DNA of 64,000 nt from JAPXLN01 sp033809515 (GTDB lineage: Bacteria > Bacillota > Sulfobacillia > Fermentithermobacillales > Fermentithermobacillaceae): positions 62,001 to 126,000 of the forward strand of contig JAPXLN010000001.1 in NCBI GenBank assembly GCA_033809515.1. The letters run 5' to 3'. The translations under genes and the position numbers were made by a program. The notes beneath the pieces are model-generated. The model made no database searches. It saw only the letters and a list, made by a program, of their open reading frames with translations, and was not told the DNA's origin. Of this stretch, positions 8,557-17,129 are shown piece by piece; the stretch's first letter is position 1; each line of letters opens with the position of its first letter.

Positions 8557-9219
8557 CTACCGGTGCAGTTCCTTGAGCTCGCCTGTCTCAACGAAGTAGA
8601 CCCGCTCGCCTATGTTGGTAATGTGGTCTGCGACTCTTTCCAGGTATCTTGCTATCAGTATGAGCGCCACAGCCTGATCAACCAGGTCTGAATCCTTTCT
8701 CATGAAGTCTGACAGCTCACTGTAAAGGTATTCGTAAAGACTGTCTACTTCGTCATCATCCTGTATCATCTGCTCCACTAGACTCAAGTCCCTGGTGACA
8801 AACCCTTCCAGGGCATCTTTCAGCATCTTTACCACAAGCTGTTCCATCCTTGGAATGTCCTCCAAAGGCTTAAACAGCGGCCTGCCTGCTAATTTTACGG
8901 CGATCTGGCAAATGTCCACAGAGTAGTCTGCGACTCTTTCCACATCAGCTGCAATTGAGACCGCAGCGAAAACGCGGCGCAGATCCCTGGCAGCAGGCTG
9001 CTGGGTGGCAATCAGTTCGATGGACTTGCGCTCAATGTCAAACCTGAGAAAATCCACAACGTCGTCTCGCCGGATTGTCCCCTCTGCGAGCACCACGTCT
9101 CTTTCAGCCAGCGCCCGTAGGGTATCTTCCAGCATTCCCTCAGCTTCCCTCCCCATCCTCAACAGCGTATCCTCAAGCTCTTTCAGCTGGTTCTCAAAGG
9201 CAAGTCGCGGGCTCCTCAT
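8557..9219 (-). CDS. phoU: Phosphate transport regulator PhoU
   Basis: Cytosolic regulator that couples the Pst transporter to phosphate signalling. The 220 residues form the usual two homologous three-helix halves; each half has its metal-binding motif, VERVADYSVDIC in the first and LERVADHITNIGERV in the second. The ATG at 9219 follows AAAGGAGG at seven bases. It is downstream of two pstB genes in the same leftward run, the classic position. No PhoR/PhoB pair is present in the window. Confidence 0.95.
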   Translation of the reverse strand: MRSPRLAFENQLKELEDTLLRMGREAEGMLEDTLRALAERDVVLAEGTIRRDDVVDFLRFDIERKSIELIATQQPAARDLRRVFAAVSIAADVERVADYSVDICQIAVKLAGRPLFKPLEDIPRMEQLVVKMLKDALEGFVTRDLSLVEQMIQDDDEVDSLYEYLYSELSDFMRKDSDLVDQAVALILIARYLERVADHITNIGERVYFVETGELKELHR

Positions 9220-9261
9220 GAAACAGCCTCCTTTGATTGTTTCAGCATGGTCCCCTGGACC

Positions 9262-10050
9262 TCAGAGTCTTCCTGTGATGTACCCCTCTGTGGCCGGGCT
9301 CTTAGGGTTTGTAAACACTTCCTTTGTGGGTCCTTGCTCAACAATGGATCCGTCCAGCATAAACACAACATAGTCTGACGCCCTGGATGCCTGCTGCATG
9401 CTGTGGGTGACGATAATCAGGGTAAAGTCATCTCGAAGCTTCCACATGAGTTCCTCAATCTTAAGGGTAGCTACCGGGTCAAGGGCAGAGCACGGTTCGT
9501 CCAGCAGTATCACCTCGGGCGAGGTAGCTATAGCTCGCGCAATGCACAGTTTCTGCTGGTTGCCAAGGGAAAGGTCCTGAGCAGGCCCTTTCATGCGGCC
9601 TCTAACTTCCTCCCACAGGCCTACCGCCCTAAGGCTCCTTTCAACGATATCCTGCAGTTCGGGCACGCTCTTGATTCCCTGAACCCTGGGGGCAGACGCT
9701 ACATTGTCGAAAATGGACAGCGGGAAGACTGCAGGTCTTTGAAAAACCATGCCTATCCTCGAGCGTAGCCAGGTCAGGTCTACTCCGGGATGGTATACGT
9801 TGACCCCTCCAAAGAGGATCTCACCTTCAGTCCTCACTTCCGGGATAAGATCGTTCATCCTGTTGATGCTCCTGAGAAAGGTAGACTTGCCGCAACCTGA
9901 AGGCCCGATCACAGCGGTTATGGAGTTTGACGCAAATGAAATGGAAAGCCCTTTCAAAGCTTCAAAGTCTCCGTAGTACAACCTGAAGCTTCTTGCTTCA
10001 AGTTCCAAACGACCGGGACCATCTCCGTATGTGCCTTGGCGGCTGGACAC
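9262..10050 (-). CDS. pstB: Phosphate ABC transporter ATP-binding protein, copy 1 (degenerate signature)
   Basis: ATPase of the Pst phosphate importer, 262 residues from a GTG at 10050 with GGAGGG seven bases upstream. Walker A GPSGCGKST, Walker B VILLDEP and the H-loop THSMQQASRASDYVVF are intact. The ABC signature, normally LSGGQQQR, reads LSLGNQQK, a change expected to weaken one composite ATP site. The C-terminal FTNPKSPATEGYITGRL is typical of PstB. It follows the other pstB copy by 41 bases, so the two products may form a heterodimer with unequal sites; that is inference. Confidence 0.9.
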   Translation of the reverse strand: MSSRQGTYGDGPGRLELEARSFRLYYGDFEALKGLSISFASNSITAVIGPSGCGKSTFLRSINRMNDLIPEVRTEGEILFGGVNVYHPGVDLTWLRSRIGMVFQRPAVFPLSIFDNVASAPRVQGIKSVPELQDIVERSLRAVGLWEEVRGRMKGPAQDLSLGNQQKLCIARAIATSPEVILLDEPCSALDPVATLKIEELMWKLRDDFTLIIVTHSMQQASRASDYVVFMLDGSIVEQGPTKEVFTNPKSPATEGYITGRL

Positions 10051-10091
10051 GCTGCAACCCTCCAGTTGGCCGACCAGTCGGGACCTGATTC

Positions 10092-10907
10092 TCAGCCAAA
10101 TCTTCCTGTGATATAGTCTTCAGTCCGCTTGTCCTTGGGATTGGTGAAAATCCTCCTTGCAGGACCTGCCTCTACCAACTCCCCTGAGTAGAAAAACGCT
10201 GTTTCGCCCTGAATCCTGGCAGCCTGTTGCGGATTGTGTGTAACCAGGACGACAGTGTAAGCCTGAGCTAATTCCCGGAGAAGCTCCTCAATCCTGAGGG
10301 TAGAAAGAGGGTCTAGGCCTGACGTGGGTTCATCCAGCAATATGACCTCCGGCTCCACCGCAAGGACACGAGCCAGCGACAACCGCTGAAGCTGTCCGCC
10401 TGACAGGTTGTGCGCAGAAGAGGTCATACGATCTTTGACCTCTTCAAAAAGGGCAGCCGCCTCGAGAGCTTGCTCAACAAGGGTGTCCAACTCCCGGGGC
10501 TTGACTCCCTTCTGCCTGGGTCCGTAAGCTACATTGTCGTAGATCGTCATAGGAAGGGGCGTAGGCAACGCAAACACCATTCCCACACGCCTCCTGAGCG
10601 AGGCTACGTCCACAGCGTGGTCGTAAACGTCCATCCCATCCAGCAGCAGCTTCCCGGAGAGCGAAGCCCCTTCTACCCTGTCATTGAGACGATTCAACGC
10701 TTTGAGGAACGTGGTTTTGCCGCTTCCGGTAGGTCCCATAATCGTAAACAGCGAGTTTCTCTCGATCTTCAGATTCAGTGATTTCAGCGCTGGAGTCTCT
10801 CCGTAGGAAAACGTAAAGTGAATAGCCTCTATTTTGTGCTGGGCTGTCTTGTGTTCGTCCACATGCTGTTGTGCCGCCTGCTGTTGTGCCACCTTGCGCT
10901 CAGTCAC
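10092..10907 (-). CDS. pstB: Phosphate ABC transporter ATP-binding protein, copy 2
   Basis: Second Pst ATPase, 271 residues. Walker A GPTGSGKTT, signature LSGGQLQRLSLAR and Walker B VILLDEPTSGLDP are canonical, and THNPQQAAR and FTNPKDKRTEDYITGRF are PstB-like. The GTG at 10907 lies inside the last codons of pstA (8-base overlap), implying translational coupling. The first ~25 residues are rich in Gln, Ala and His, an extension that PstB proteins usually lack. Confidence 0.92.
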   Translation of the reverse strand: MTERKVAQQQAAQQHVDEHKTAQHKIEAIHFTFSYGETPALKSLNLKIERNSLFTIMGPTGSGKTTFLKALNRLNDRVEGASLSGKLLLDGMDVYDHAVDVASLRRRVGMVFALPTPLPMTIYDNVAYGPRQKGVKPRELDTLVEQALEAAALFEEVKDRMTSSAHNLSGGQLQRLSLARVLAVEPEVILLDEPTSGLDPLSTLRIEELLRELAQAYTVVLVTHNPQQAARIQGETAFFYSGELVEAGPARRIFTNPKDKRTEDYITGRFG

Positions 10908-11784
10908 TTCGAAGCTTGCTCATTACATAGTAAGCTCCCAGGTTAACCGCCAGGATCAGGATCAAGAGAACGGCAGCGGTCCCATATGCGTTCTCAGGGG
11001 AAATACCCTCTCTGGCCAAAATGTAGAAATGAACGGGCAAGGTCCGAACGCTATCAAGCAGCGACATGGGCAGCCTCAGGGAAGACCCTGCCGTGAAGAT
11101 CACCGCTGCCGTCTCTCCTACCGCCCTTCCGGTGGCCAGAATCACACCTGTCAGCATACCCGGAAGGGCATTGGGCAGCACAACCAAACGCACCGTCTGC
11201 CAACGACTTGCTCCAAGCGCAAAGCTTATCTCTCTGTAGGCGTCAGGAACCGACCGGATGGCCTCTTCTGACGTACGAACTATGGTCGGAAGCATCATAA
11301 TGGCCAGGGTCATAGAGCCTGATATCACCGACCAGCCCAGGTTCAGCCGGATTACAAAGAAGAGAAATCCGAAAAGCCCGTAGATTATCGAAGGAATCCC
11401 TGCTAGACTCTCTGTGCCAAAACGGACCACTCTGGAGAAACGGCCCTCTTTTGTATACTCAGAGAGAAACACAGCCGTGCCTATTCCAAGCGGGCCTGCC
11501 ACCAGAACACTGATACTCGTAAGGAGGACCGTTCCTATGATGCTAGGGAAAATGCCCCCTTCTCTTCCCATCCTGGCAGGTGAGGAAAGGATAAAGGCCG
11601 GCGTGAGAACGCCAATCCCCCTCACCATGACGAAACCCACAATGAACAGCAAAACGGCAACGGCCAGGAGAGTACACAGACCCAGTACGCCGGCGGCTAA
11701 TCTGTCCGTGCTGTGCCTGCTATTCGGGCCGTACCCGGATCCTGCCTTCTTTGCAGGTTTTTTCACCGATTTTCCCCCAGTCAT
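10900..11784 (-). CDS. pstA: Phosphate ABC transporter permease PstA
   Basis: Membrane subunit of the Pst importer, 294 residues, with a basic cytosolic N-terminus and about six membrane helices. The loop that contacts the ATPase is visible as ALGASRWQTVRLVVLPNALPG, a typical EAA-type motif. ATG at 11784 overlaps the pstC stop by four bases. Its own end overlaps the start of pstB copy 2. Confidence 0.94.
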   Translation of the reverse strand: MTGGKSVKKPAKKAGSGYGPNSRHSTDRLAAGVLGLCTLLAVAVLLFIVGFVMVRGIGVLTPAFILSSPARMGREGGIFPSIIGTVLLTSISVLVAGPLGIGTAVFLSEYTKEGRFSRVVRFGTESLAGIPSIIYGLFGFLFFVIRLNLGWSVISGSMTLAIMMLPTIVRTSEEAIRSVPDAYREISFALGASRWQTVRLVVLPNALPGMLTGVILATGRAVGETAAVIFTAGSSLRLPMSLLDSVRTLPVHFYILAREGISPENAYGTAAVLLILILAVNLGAYYVMSKLRSD

Positions 11785-12626
11785 AGGGATCTGACTATCT
11801 TGCGTGCCACAAGGTTGAGAAGCGCTATAATGACAAACAGGACCACTCCTGTGGCAAAAAGCGCCTGCCTGTGCAAACCTGTGGCGTACCCCATTTCAAG
11901 AGCAATGTTGGAGGTCAAAGTCCTTACAGGATCCAGGGGCGAAACCGGCACTATGGCAGCGTTGCCGGCCACCATAATGATGGCCAGGGTTTCCCCTATA
12001 GCCCTTCCCATGCCAAGCACGATCCCTGCAAATACTCCTGATCTGGCCGCAGGCAGCACAACCATGCTAACTGCCTGCCAGGGAGTTGCCCCGAGGGCAA
12101 GTATTCCTTCCCGGTACGAATCAGGCGCTGCCTTGAGAGAATCGTAGGATACACTGGTCACTGTAGGAAGAATCATTACTCCTACTACGAGCGAAGCGGC
12201 AAGGACCGAAAAACCTGGCCCGCCCAGCCGGTCCCTTATTAGGGGCACAAGAATGGTAAGCCCTGCAAACCCATAGACAACCGAGGGAATGCCCGCCAGT
12301 AGCTCTACGGCAAACTTAAGCATGGCCGCAGCTCTTTCGGGAGCAAACTCGGAAAGATATATAGCTGCTCCCAGCCCAACCGGCACCCCCACTAAAAGCG
12401 CCCCCAATGTGACAGCAAACGACCCGGCAATCATAGGAAACACGCCATATACGTCCTTACCCGGCGCCCACCTGTACCCAGTAAGAAACCTCCAAACCCC
12501 TACGTGAGCCAACGCCGGCCAGCCCTCAGATAAGATAAACACAGCTATGAGAAGAAGCGCCGCTACCGATATGAAGCCTGTGGCTCTGAATAAGAGTTCA
12601 GCCCACTTTTCCTTTCCCGCCGTCAC
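11781..12626 (-). CDS. pstC: Phosphate ABC transporter permease PstC
   Basis: Partner permease of PstA, 281 residues, about six membrane segments, with the EAA-type loop ALGATPWQAVSMVVLPAARSG. It starts at a GTG (12626) 21 bases after the pstS stop. GGAAG is nine bases upstream of the start. Confidence 0.94.
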   Translation of the reverse strand: MTAGKEKWAELLFRATGFISVAALLLIAVFILSEGWPALAHVGVWRFLTGYRWAPGKDVYGVFPMIAGSFAVTLGALLVGVPVGLGAAIYLSEFAPERAAAMLKFAVELLAGIPSVVYGFAGLTILVPLIRDRLGGPGFSVLAASLVVGVMILPTVTSVSYDSLKAAPDSYREGILALGATPWQAVSMVVLPAARSGVFAGIVLGMGRAIGETLAIIMVAGNAAIVPVSPLDPVRTLTSNIALEMGYATGLHRQALFATGVVLFVIIALLNLVARKIVRSL

Positions 12627-12647
12627 TTTATCGCACTTCCTGTCCGT

Positions 12648-13511
12648 CTATTTCCCGGCAATAAGACCCTCGGCCACAAGAATCGATTGGCCTTGGTCGC
12701 TCATGACGAAGTCAATGAAATCCCTGGATGCCCGACTGACTTCGCCTCTGACCACAAACAAGAAGGGGCGCACCAGACTATACAGGCCAGAACTTAAGTC
12801 CTCAGGCGTAGGTCCAGCTCCGTCTATTTCTAGGGCTCTGACACTCTCATCCACAAGACCCAACGAAATGTAGCCCAGCGCCCTTTTGTCTCCTGCAACA
12901 GTCTCCCTTACTGAACCGTTTGAATCCTGGACTATGGCCCTGGGGAGAACGTCCTCATTGTGCATGATCAAATCATCAAAAGCGCCTCTTGTACCGGAAC
13001 CTTCTTCCCTGCTCACCACTTGAATAGGGCCCTTGGGACCTCCAAGCTGGCTCCAGCATGTGATCCTTCCTGCAAAGACTGCACGCGCCTCCCCGGCGGT
13101 CAAACCTTGCACAGGGTTGGATGGGTGAACTACTACCGCTATTGCATCTCTGGCAATAATCACCGACGTAAGACCCTCTTCTCCAGGTGCAAGTTCCCGT
13201 GACAGCATGCCTATGTCCGCGGTCCCTGAAAGAGCAGCCCTGACGCCGGCGCTGGATCCTCCGCCTTGAACGTTGACATCAAGCTTGCCCGGATTGCGTT
13301 TGGCATACTCCTCGGCAAGAATCTCCACAAATGGTTGCACCGAGGTAGACCCTGCAACAGTCAGAGCAATGGGTTCCCCTGTCCTGGGCCTGCATCCGCA
13401 CAGGAAGATGCTTCCTGTCACTGTAATAGCTGCTATGAAAGCGAAGATCCCGGCAAAGACCCCGCCAAGGACAACCGCAAGGGTCTTTGCTTTCTGCCTC
13501 CTGGAGAGCAA
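12648..13511 (-). CDS. pstS: Phosphate-binding lipoprotein PstS
   Basis: Extracellular phosphate receptor, 287 residues from a TTG at 13511 that lies seven bases after GGAGG. A membrane segment (about residues 11-37) ends in LCGC, a lipobox, so the mature protein is probably lipid-anchored at the Cys. The phosphate-binding signature AGSTSVQPF is near the mature N-terminus, followed by GGGSSAG and SREEGSGTRGAF. Only 15 bases separate it from the malic enzyme stop, so a separate phosphate-regulated promoter would have to lie inside the preceding gene. Confidence 0.93.
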   Translation of the reverse strand: MLSRRQKAKTLAVVLGGVFAGIFAFIAAITVTGSIFLCGCRPRTGEPIALTVAGSTSVQPFVEILAEEYAKRNPGKLDVNVQGGGSSAGVRAALSGTADIGMLSRELAPGEEGLTSVIIARDAIAVVVHPSNPVQGLTAGEARAVFAGRITCWSQLGGPKGPIQVVSREEGSGTRGAFDDLIMHNEDVLPRAIVQDSNGSVRETVAGDKRALGYISLGLVDESVRALEIDGAGPTPEDLSSGLYSLVRPFLFVVRGEVSRASRDFIDFVMSDQGQSILVAEGLIAGK

Positions 13512-13526
13512 CCCACCGCCTCCAAT

Positions 13527-14699
13527 TCAGCCGGTCAAGCCTGCCTCTGCCGCTGCTCTAGCGACGGCGCGAGCTACTGCAGGCGCCACACGAGTGTCAA
13601 AGGGATGAGGGATTATGTACTCGGGAGATAACTGCGGACCTACAAGATCCGCAATAGCTCGCGCTGCCGCCAGCTTCATAGCCTCGTTTATGTCCCTGGC
13701 ACGGGCTTCCAGGGCGCCCTTGAGAATTCCGGGAAATGCCAGCACGTTGTTGACCTGGTTTGGATAGTCGGAACGACCGGTTCCCACCACCTTAGCTCCT
13801 CCCGCCTTAGCTTCTTCAGGGAGGATCTCCGGAACCGGGTTGGCAAGAGCCAGGACAATGCTATCTTCGCCCATACTCCCTACCATATTCCTGTTCAGCG
13901 CGTTTCCTACCGATACCCCAACAAAGACATCCGCTCCTTGCAGGGCATCCTCCAGCCCGCCCTGAAGACTCCTCACGTTTCCTCGCCTGGCTATGGCTTC
14001 TTTGAAAGGGTTCATCCCCTCTTTTCGTCCGGTACAAACAATCCCGCGACTGTCGCACAGGACAACATCGACGAAACCGGCGTCCAGAAGGAGTCGAGAC
14101 ACGGCAATCCCGGCTGCTCCTGCTCCGTTTACCACTACCCTGGCAGAAGCCGGTTTCTTGCAGACAACTCTCAGAGCATTCAGGAGCGCAGCCAGCACCA
14201 CTACTGCCGTGCCATGCTGGTCATCGTGAAATACAGGAATCCTGATTTCCTCTTTCAGCCGCCCTTCTATCTCGAAACACCTTGGGGCTGAAATATCCTC
14301 AAGGTTCACTCCGCCCAGGGTAGGCTCAAGCCACTTGACGAGACTCACGATTTCGTCTACGTCCTGTGTCCCCACGCAAAGGGGAATTGCGTCCACGCCT
14401 GCAAAAGCCTTGAACAACAGAGACTTTCCCTCCATGACCGGTAACGCTGCAGCAGGGCCGATGTTCCCAAGGCCCAGAACCGCACTTCCGTCTGAGATCA
14501 CCCCTATGAGGTTACCCTTGCCCGTGTACTCATAGACAAGTTCCGGGTTCCCTGCAATCTCCAAACAAGCTTCAGCCACGCCCGGGGTGTACGCCAGAGC
14601 TAGGTCCTCCCTGTCATTGAGCGGTACTTTACCGCGTATCTCCAGTTTGCCCTTTGCCCGTCTGTGAAGCTCAAGACTGCGTTCTTTCAGATCCGCCAC
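13527..14699 (-). CDS. NAD(P)-dependent malic enzyme
   Basis: Oxidative decarboxylation of malate to pyruvate and CO2. At 390 residues it is the short bacterial form without the phosphotransacetylase-like extension. Landmarks are LAYTPGVAEACLEI, LGNIGPAAALPVMEGKS, the metal region FHDDQHGTA and a Rossmann motif VNGAGAAGIAVSRLL. Start is GTG at 14699 after AGGGGA. It sits between fumarase beta (42 bases upstream) and pstS, consistent with a fumarate-to-pyruvate route. Confidence 0.95.
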   Translation of the reverse strand: MADLKERSLELHRRAKGKLEIRGKVPLNDREDLALAYTPGVAEACLEIAGNPELVYEYTGKGNLIGVISDGSAVLGLGNIGPAAALPVMEGKSLLFKAFAGVDAIPLCVGTQDVDEIVSLVKWLEPTLGGVNLEDISAPRCFEIEGRLKEEIRIPVFHDDQHGTAVVVLAALLNALRVVCKKPASARVVVNGAGAAGIAVSRLLLDAGFVDVVLCDSRGIVCTGRKEGMNPFKEAIARRGNVRSLQGGLEDALQGADVFVGVSVGNALNRNMVGSMGEDSIVLALANPVPEILPEEAKAGGAKVVGTGRSDYPNQVNNVLAFPGILKGALEARARDINEAMKLAAARAIADLVGPQLSPEYIIPHPFDTRVAPAVARAVARAAAEAGLTG

Positions 14700-14741
14700 T
14701 CATTTCCCCTACCTTCCGTAGCTTCCCCCTTCATAGCCAGG

Positions 14742-15353
14742 CTAGAAAGCTAAGCTGTACACATCCCGGCCCCGGCTGTCGATTCCTACTATCGCAGGGA
14801 AATCCTGTACGGTGAGCTTGTAGACTGCCTCAGGCCCCAGGTCCTCATAAGCCACCACAGTCGCCGCCGTCACCTTCCTAGACAACAAAGCGCCTGCGCC
14901 GCCCAGGGTGACAAAGTAGACGGCCCCGTGCCTGACTATGGCCTCTATGACCTCAGGACTCCTGCGTCCCTTGCCTAGCATTCCCTTGAGCCCGGCAGCA
15001 AGGAGCCGGGGAGTGTAAACGTCCATCCTGCCGCTGGTAGTGGGTCCTATAGCTCCCGTGATTTGCCCGGGAGCCGGAGGGCACGGCCCTGCATAGTAGA
15101 TCAGCTCTCCGTCAAGCTCAAAAGGAAGCTTTCTGCCCTGCTCTAGCCCATGAACCATACGAGCATGAGCTTGATCTCTGGCAGTGTATATGGTGCCTGA
15201 AATCACGACCTTATCCCCGGCGTTAAGGTGCCGCAAGTCATCTATGCTTCCGGCTAGAGGGAAGCGCACCTTCTGCGCTCCGTGCCAAAGGCTAGGTCCC
15301 TGGAGACCGTCTTCTGAGGTATCATTCTTTCCTGTTCCAGTCCTTTTGTCCAT
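14742..15353 (-). CDS. Class I fumarase / tartrate dehydratase-type, beta subunit
   Basis: Beta subunit of the two-subunit iron-sulfur hydro-lyase that interconverts fumarate and malate. 203 residues, with the family motifs GPTTSGRMDVYTP, GKGRRSPEV and the conserved end region GIDSRGRDVY. The ATG at 15353 has only a weak GGTGATG upstream. The alpha gene ends 84 bases upstream on the same strand. Substrate could be tartrate rather than fumarate; the neighbouring malic enzyme favours fumarate. Confidence 0.9.
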   Translation of the reverse strand: MDKRTGTGKNDTSEDGLQGPSLWHGAQKVRFPLAGSIDDLRHLNAGDKVVISGTIYTARDQAHARMVHGLEQGRKLPFELDGELIYYAGPCPPAPGQITGAIGPTTSGRMDVYTPRLLAAGLKGMLGKGRRSPEVIEAIVRHGAVYFVTLGGAGALLSRKVTAATVVAYEDLGPEAVYKLTVQDFPAIVGIDSRGRDVYSLAF

Positions 15354-15437
15354 ATCACATCACCGCCACAGCCGGCTAACGACGTCATCCGGTGCCATCT
15401 CACAGATCCTCCATAGCATACACCACATAGGCCAGGC

Positions 15438-16280
15438 TCAGATCTCGGCCTGTGCCCTCCTGGCTGCGTGACACTGCAAGTTCACTGCCACAGGAAGCGA
15501 CCCTATGTGAGTGGGGTATGTCTCAACATGCACAGCAAGAGCTGTGGTTCTTCCTCCAAGACCTCCAGGCCCAATGTTAAGTTCGTTAACGGCGGCAAGA
15601 AGGTCCCTCTCAAACACAGCTATCTGCGGATCCTTGTTGTAGGTGCCTACCTGCCTCAGAAGAGCTCGCTTACTCAGATGAGCTGCAGTGTCCATCATGC
15701 CCCCAATACCGACTCCCACCACAAGGGGAGGGCAGGCGTTAGGTCCCGCGTTTTTCACCGTCTGAAGCACAAACTCTTCTACGCCTGCTGCCCCTGAAGC
15801 GGGAACAAGCATACAAAGAGCGCTCATGTTTTCGCTGCCGGCTCCTTTGGGCATGACAGTGATCCGCATAGCTGAGCCAGGCACAACCTCGGTATAGATA
15901 ACAGGAGGGGTATTATCGCCTGTGTTCTTACGGCCGAAAAGCGGGTCGGCCACCACGGATTTCCTTAGGTATCCCTGGGTATACCCGGCTGCAACCCCCT
16001 CTTGAACAGCCTGGCGCAGGTCACCTTCTATCATTATTTCCTGGCCTATCTCGACAAACACATGAGTTACGCCTGTATCCTGGCAGACCGGTATGCGATT
16101 GTCGCGGGCAAGCACAGCGTTCTCCATCAACAAGCCAAGGATTTCCCTGGCCAGTGGGTTTTGCTCCCATTCCATGCAACTCTCCATGGCTTCCAGCACA
16201 TCCTGGGGCAGAGCAGTAGCTGCCTGAATGCAGAGGTCCTTCACCCTGTCACGAATTACGTAAGACGGTATCTGCCGCAA
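15438..16280 (-). CDS. Class I fumarase / tartrate dehydratase-type, alpha subunit
   Basis: Catalytic iron-sulfur subunit partner, 280 residues. PVCQDTGVTHVFVEIG contains the cluster-binding Cys, with further conserved Cys in AGPNACPPLVVGVGIGG. It starts at TTG 16280 after GGAAG and is the first gene of the leftward run of at least nine genes; an extended -10 element lies about 30 bases upstream. Confidence 0.92.
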   Translation of the reverse strand: MRQIPSYVIRDRVKDLCIQAATALPQDVLEAMESCMEWEQNPLAREILGLLMENAVLARDNRIPVCQDTGVTHVFVEIGQEIMIEGDLRQAVQEGVAAGYTQGYLRKSVVADPLFGRKNTGDNTPPVIYTEVVPGSAMRITVMPKGAGSENMSALCMLVPASGAAGVEEFVLQTVKNAGPNACPPLVVGVGIGGMMDTAAHLSKRALLRQVGTYNKDPQIAVFERDLLAAVNELNIGPGGLGGRTTALAVHVETYPTHIGSLPVAVNLQCHAARRAQAEI

Positions 16281-16308
16281 AGGCCGTCACTTCCTTCCAT
16301 CTTCCTCT

Positions 16309-16317
16309 ATTCTACCA
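16309..16317 (-). promoter_or_regulatory. Extended -10 promoter of the fumarase-led run
   Basis: On the minus strand the sequence is TGGTAGAAT, an extended -10 element, placing the transcript start about 20 bases before the fumarase alpha start codon. No clear -35 hexamer is present, as often seen with extended -10 promoters. Confidence 0.5.
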
Positions 16318-16348
16318 AACCGTTGGACCGAAGAAACCGCCTGGGAAA

Positions 16349-16357
16349 TGGTATAAT
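16349..16357 (+). promoter_or_regulatory. Extended -10 promoter of the first FMN riboswitch transcript
   Basis: TGGTATAAT is a perfect TATAAT with an upstream TG. The predicted start near 16364 falls at the first base of riboswitch helix P1. It is divergent from the fumarase promoter with about 30 bases between the two -10 elements. Confidence 0.7.
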
Positions 16358-16365
16358 GGTCGTGG

Positions 16366-16518
16366 CAGTCTTCGGGGCAGGGTGGAATTCCCGACCGGCG
16401 GTAATGCAGCATGCCACAGACTAAGCGCTCTGGCAGAGCTGACGAGCCCAACAGCCCCAGCGGTTGAGTCCGGTGAGATCCCGGCGCCGACGGCAACAGT
16501 CCGAATGGGAGAAGACTG
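16366..16518 (+). ncRNA. FMN riboswitch (RFN element) 1
   Basis: P1 is formed by CAGTCTTC at 16366-16373 and GAAGACTG at 16511-16518. Between them are the conserved RFN blocks GGGGCAGGGTGGAATTCCC, GACCGGCGGTAAT, GAGTCCGGTGAG, CGCCGACGG and CAGTCCGAATGGGAG in the right order. Downstream, a run TCCCCCC (16569-16575), displayed in the loop of the ACGTTC/GAACGT hairpin at 16565-16581, is a perfect seven-base complement of the ribosome binding site GGGGGGA at 16614-16620. Control at translation initiation by sequestering is therefore likely. Confidence 0.95.
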
Positions 16519-16626
16519 GGGCATTCTATTGCTTTGGATCGCTTTTGCTTGCTTTGGATGCCCCACGTTCCCCCCGAACGTCCCCAGAACAACATGCCGG
16601 AAACTCACCTTTAGGGGGGATTTGCC

Positions 16627-17118
16627 GTGAACCATGGTCAAATCAGGAATCTGGCAGTTCTAGCTCTGGCTTCCTCGGTAGTCCTGGTCTCGACATACTT
16701 TCTTAAGATCCCTACACCTACCGGATACATTCATCTTGGCGACGGGGTCATATACGCAACAGCTCTTGCTTTCGGCCCGGCCTTAGGAGGGGTTTCAGGG
16801 GCCCTGGGCTCTGCCATGGCCGATCTTCTAGGCGGATATGCAGCATGGGCGCCCTGGACTCTTGTGATAAAAGGGATGGCCGGGTTTCTTGCCGGAAAAT
16901 TGGGGCATGGCAAAAGCGGGAAACTGCGCCTTGCCGCCCTGGTAGGAGCAGCTGTCTGGACCATTGCAGGGTATGCAATAGGAACAGCGGTTCTTTACTC
17001 CCCCGGCGCAGTCCTGGCAGAGAGCCTCGGCAACGTATTTCAGACCGGATCAGGCGTGCTTATCGGATTGTACCTGGGCCCGGTCCTTGGAAATGCCCTG
17101 GGAAAGACCAGAGAGTAA
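16627..17118 (+). CDS. ECF transporter S-component under FMN riboswitch control
   Basis: Substrate-binding membrane subunit of an energy-coupling-factor vitamin importer, 163 residues with five to six hydrophobic segments. GYIHLGDGVIYATALAFGP and the following Gly/Ala-rich helices resemble the broad ECF S-component family rather than classic RibU. Start is GTG 16627 with AGGGGGGA upstream. Because an FMN riboswitch leads the transcript, riboflavin is the best guess for the substrate. No EcfA/T energising module is in the window, so it would share one encoded elsewhere. Confidence 0.85.
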   Translation: MNHGQIRNLAVLALASSVVLVSTYFLKIPTPTGYIHLGDGVIYATALAFGPALGGVSGALGSAMADLLGGYAAWAPWTLVIKGMAGFLAGKLGHGKSGKLRLAALVGAAVWTIAGYAIGTAVLYSPGAVLAESLGNVFQTGSGVLIGLYLGPVLGNALGKTRE

Positions 17119-17129
17119 GCAGGCTTATC

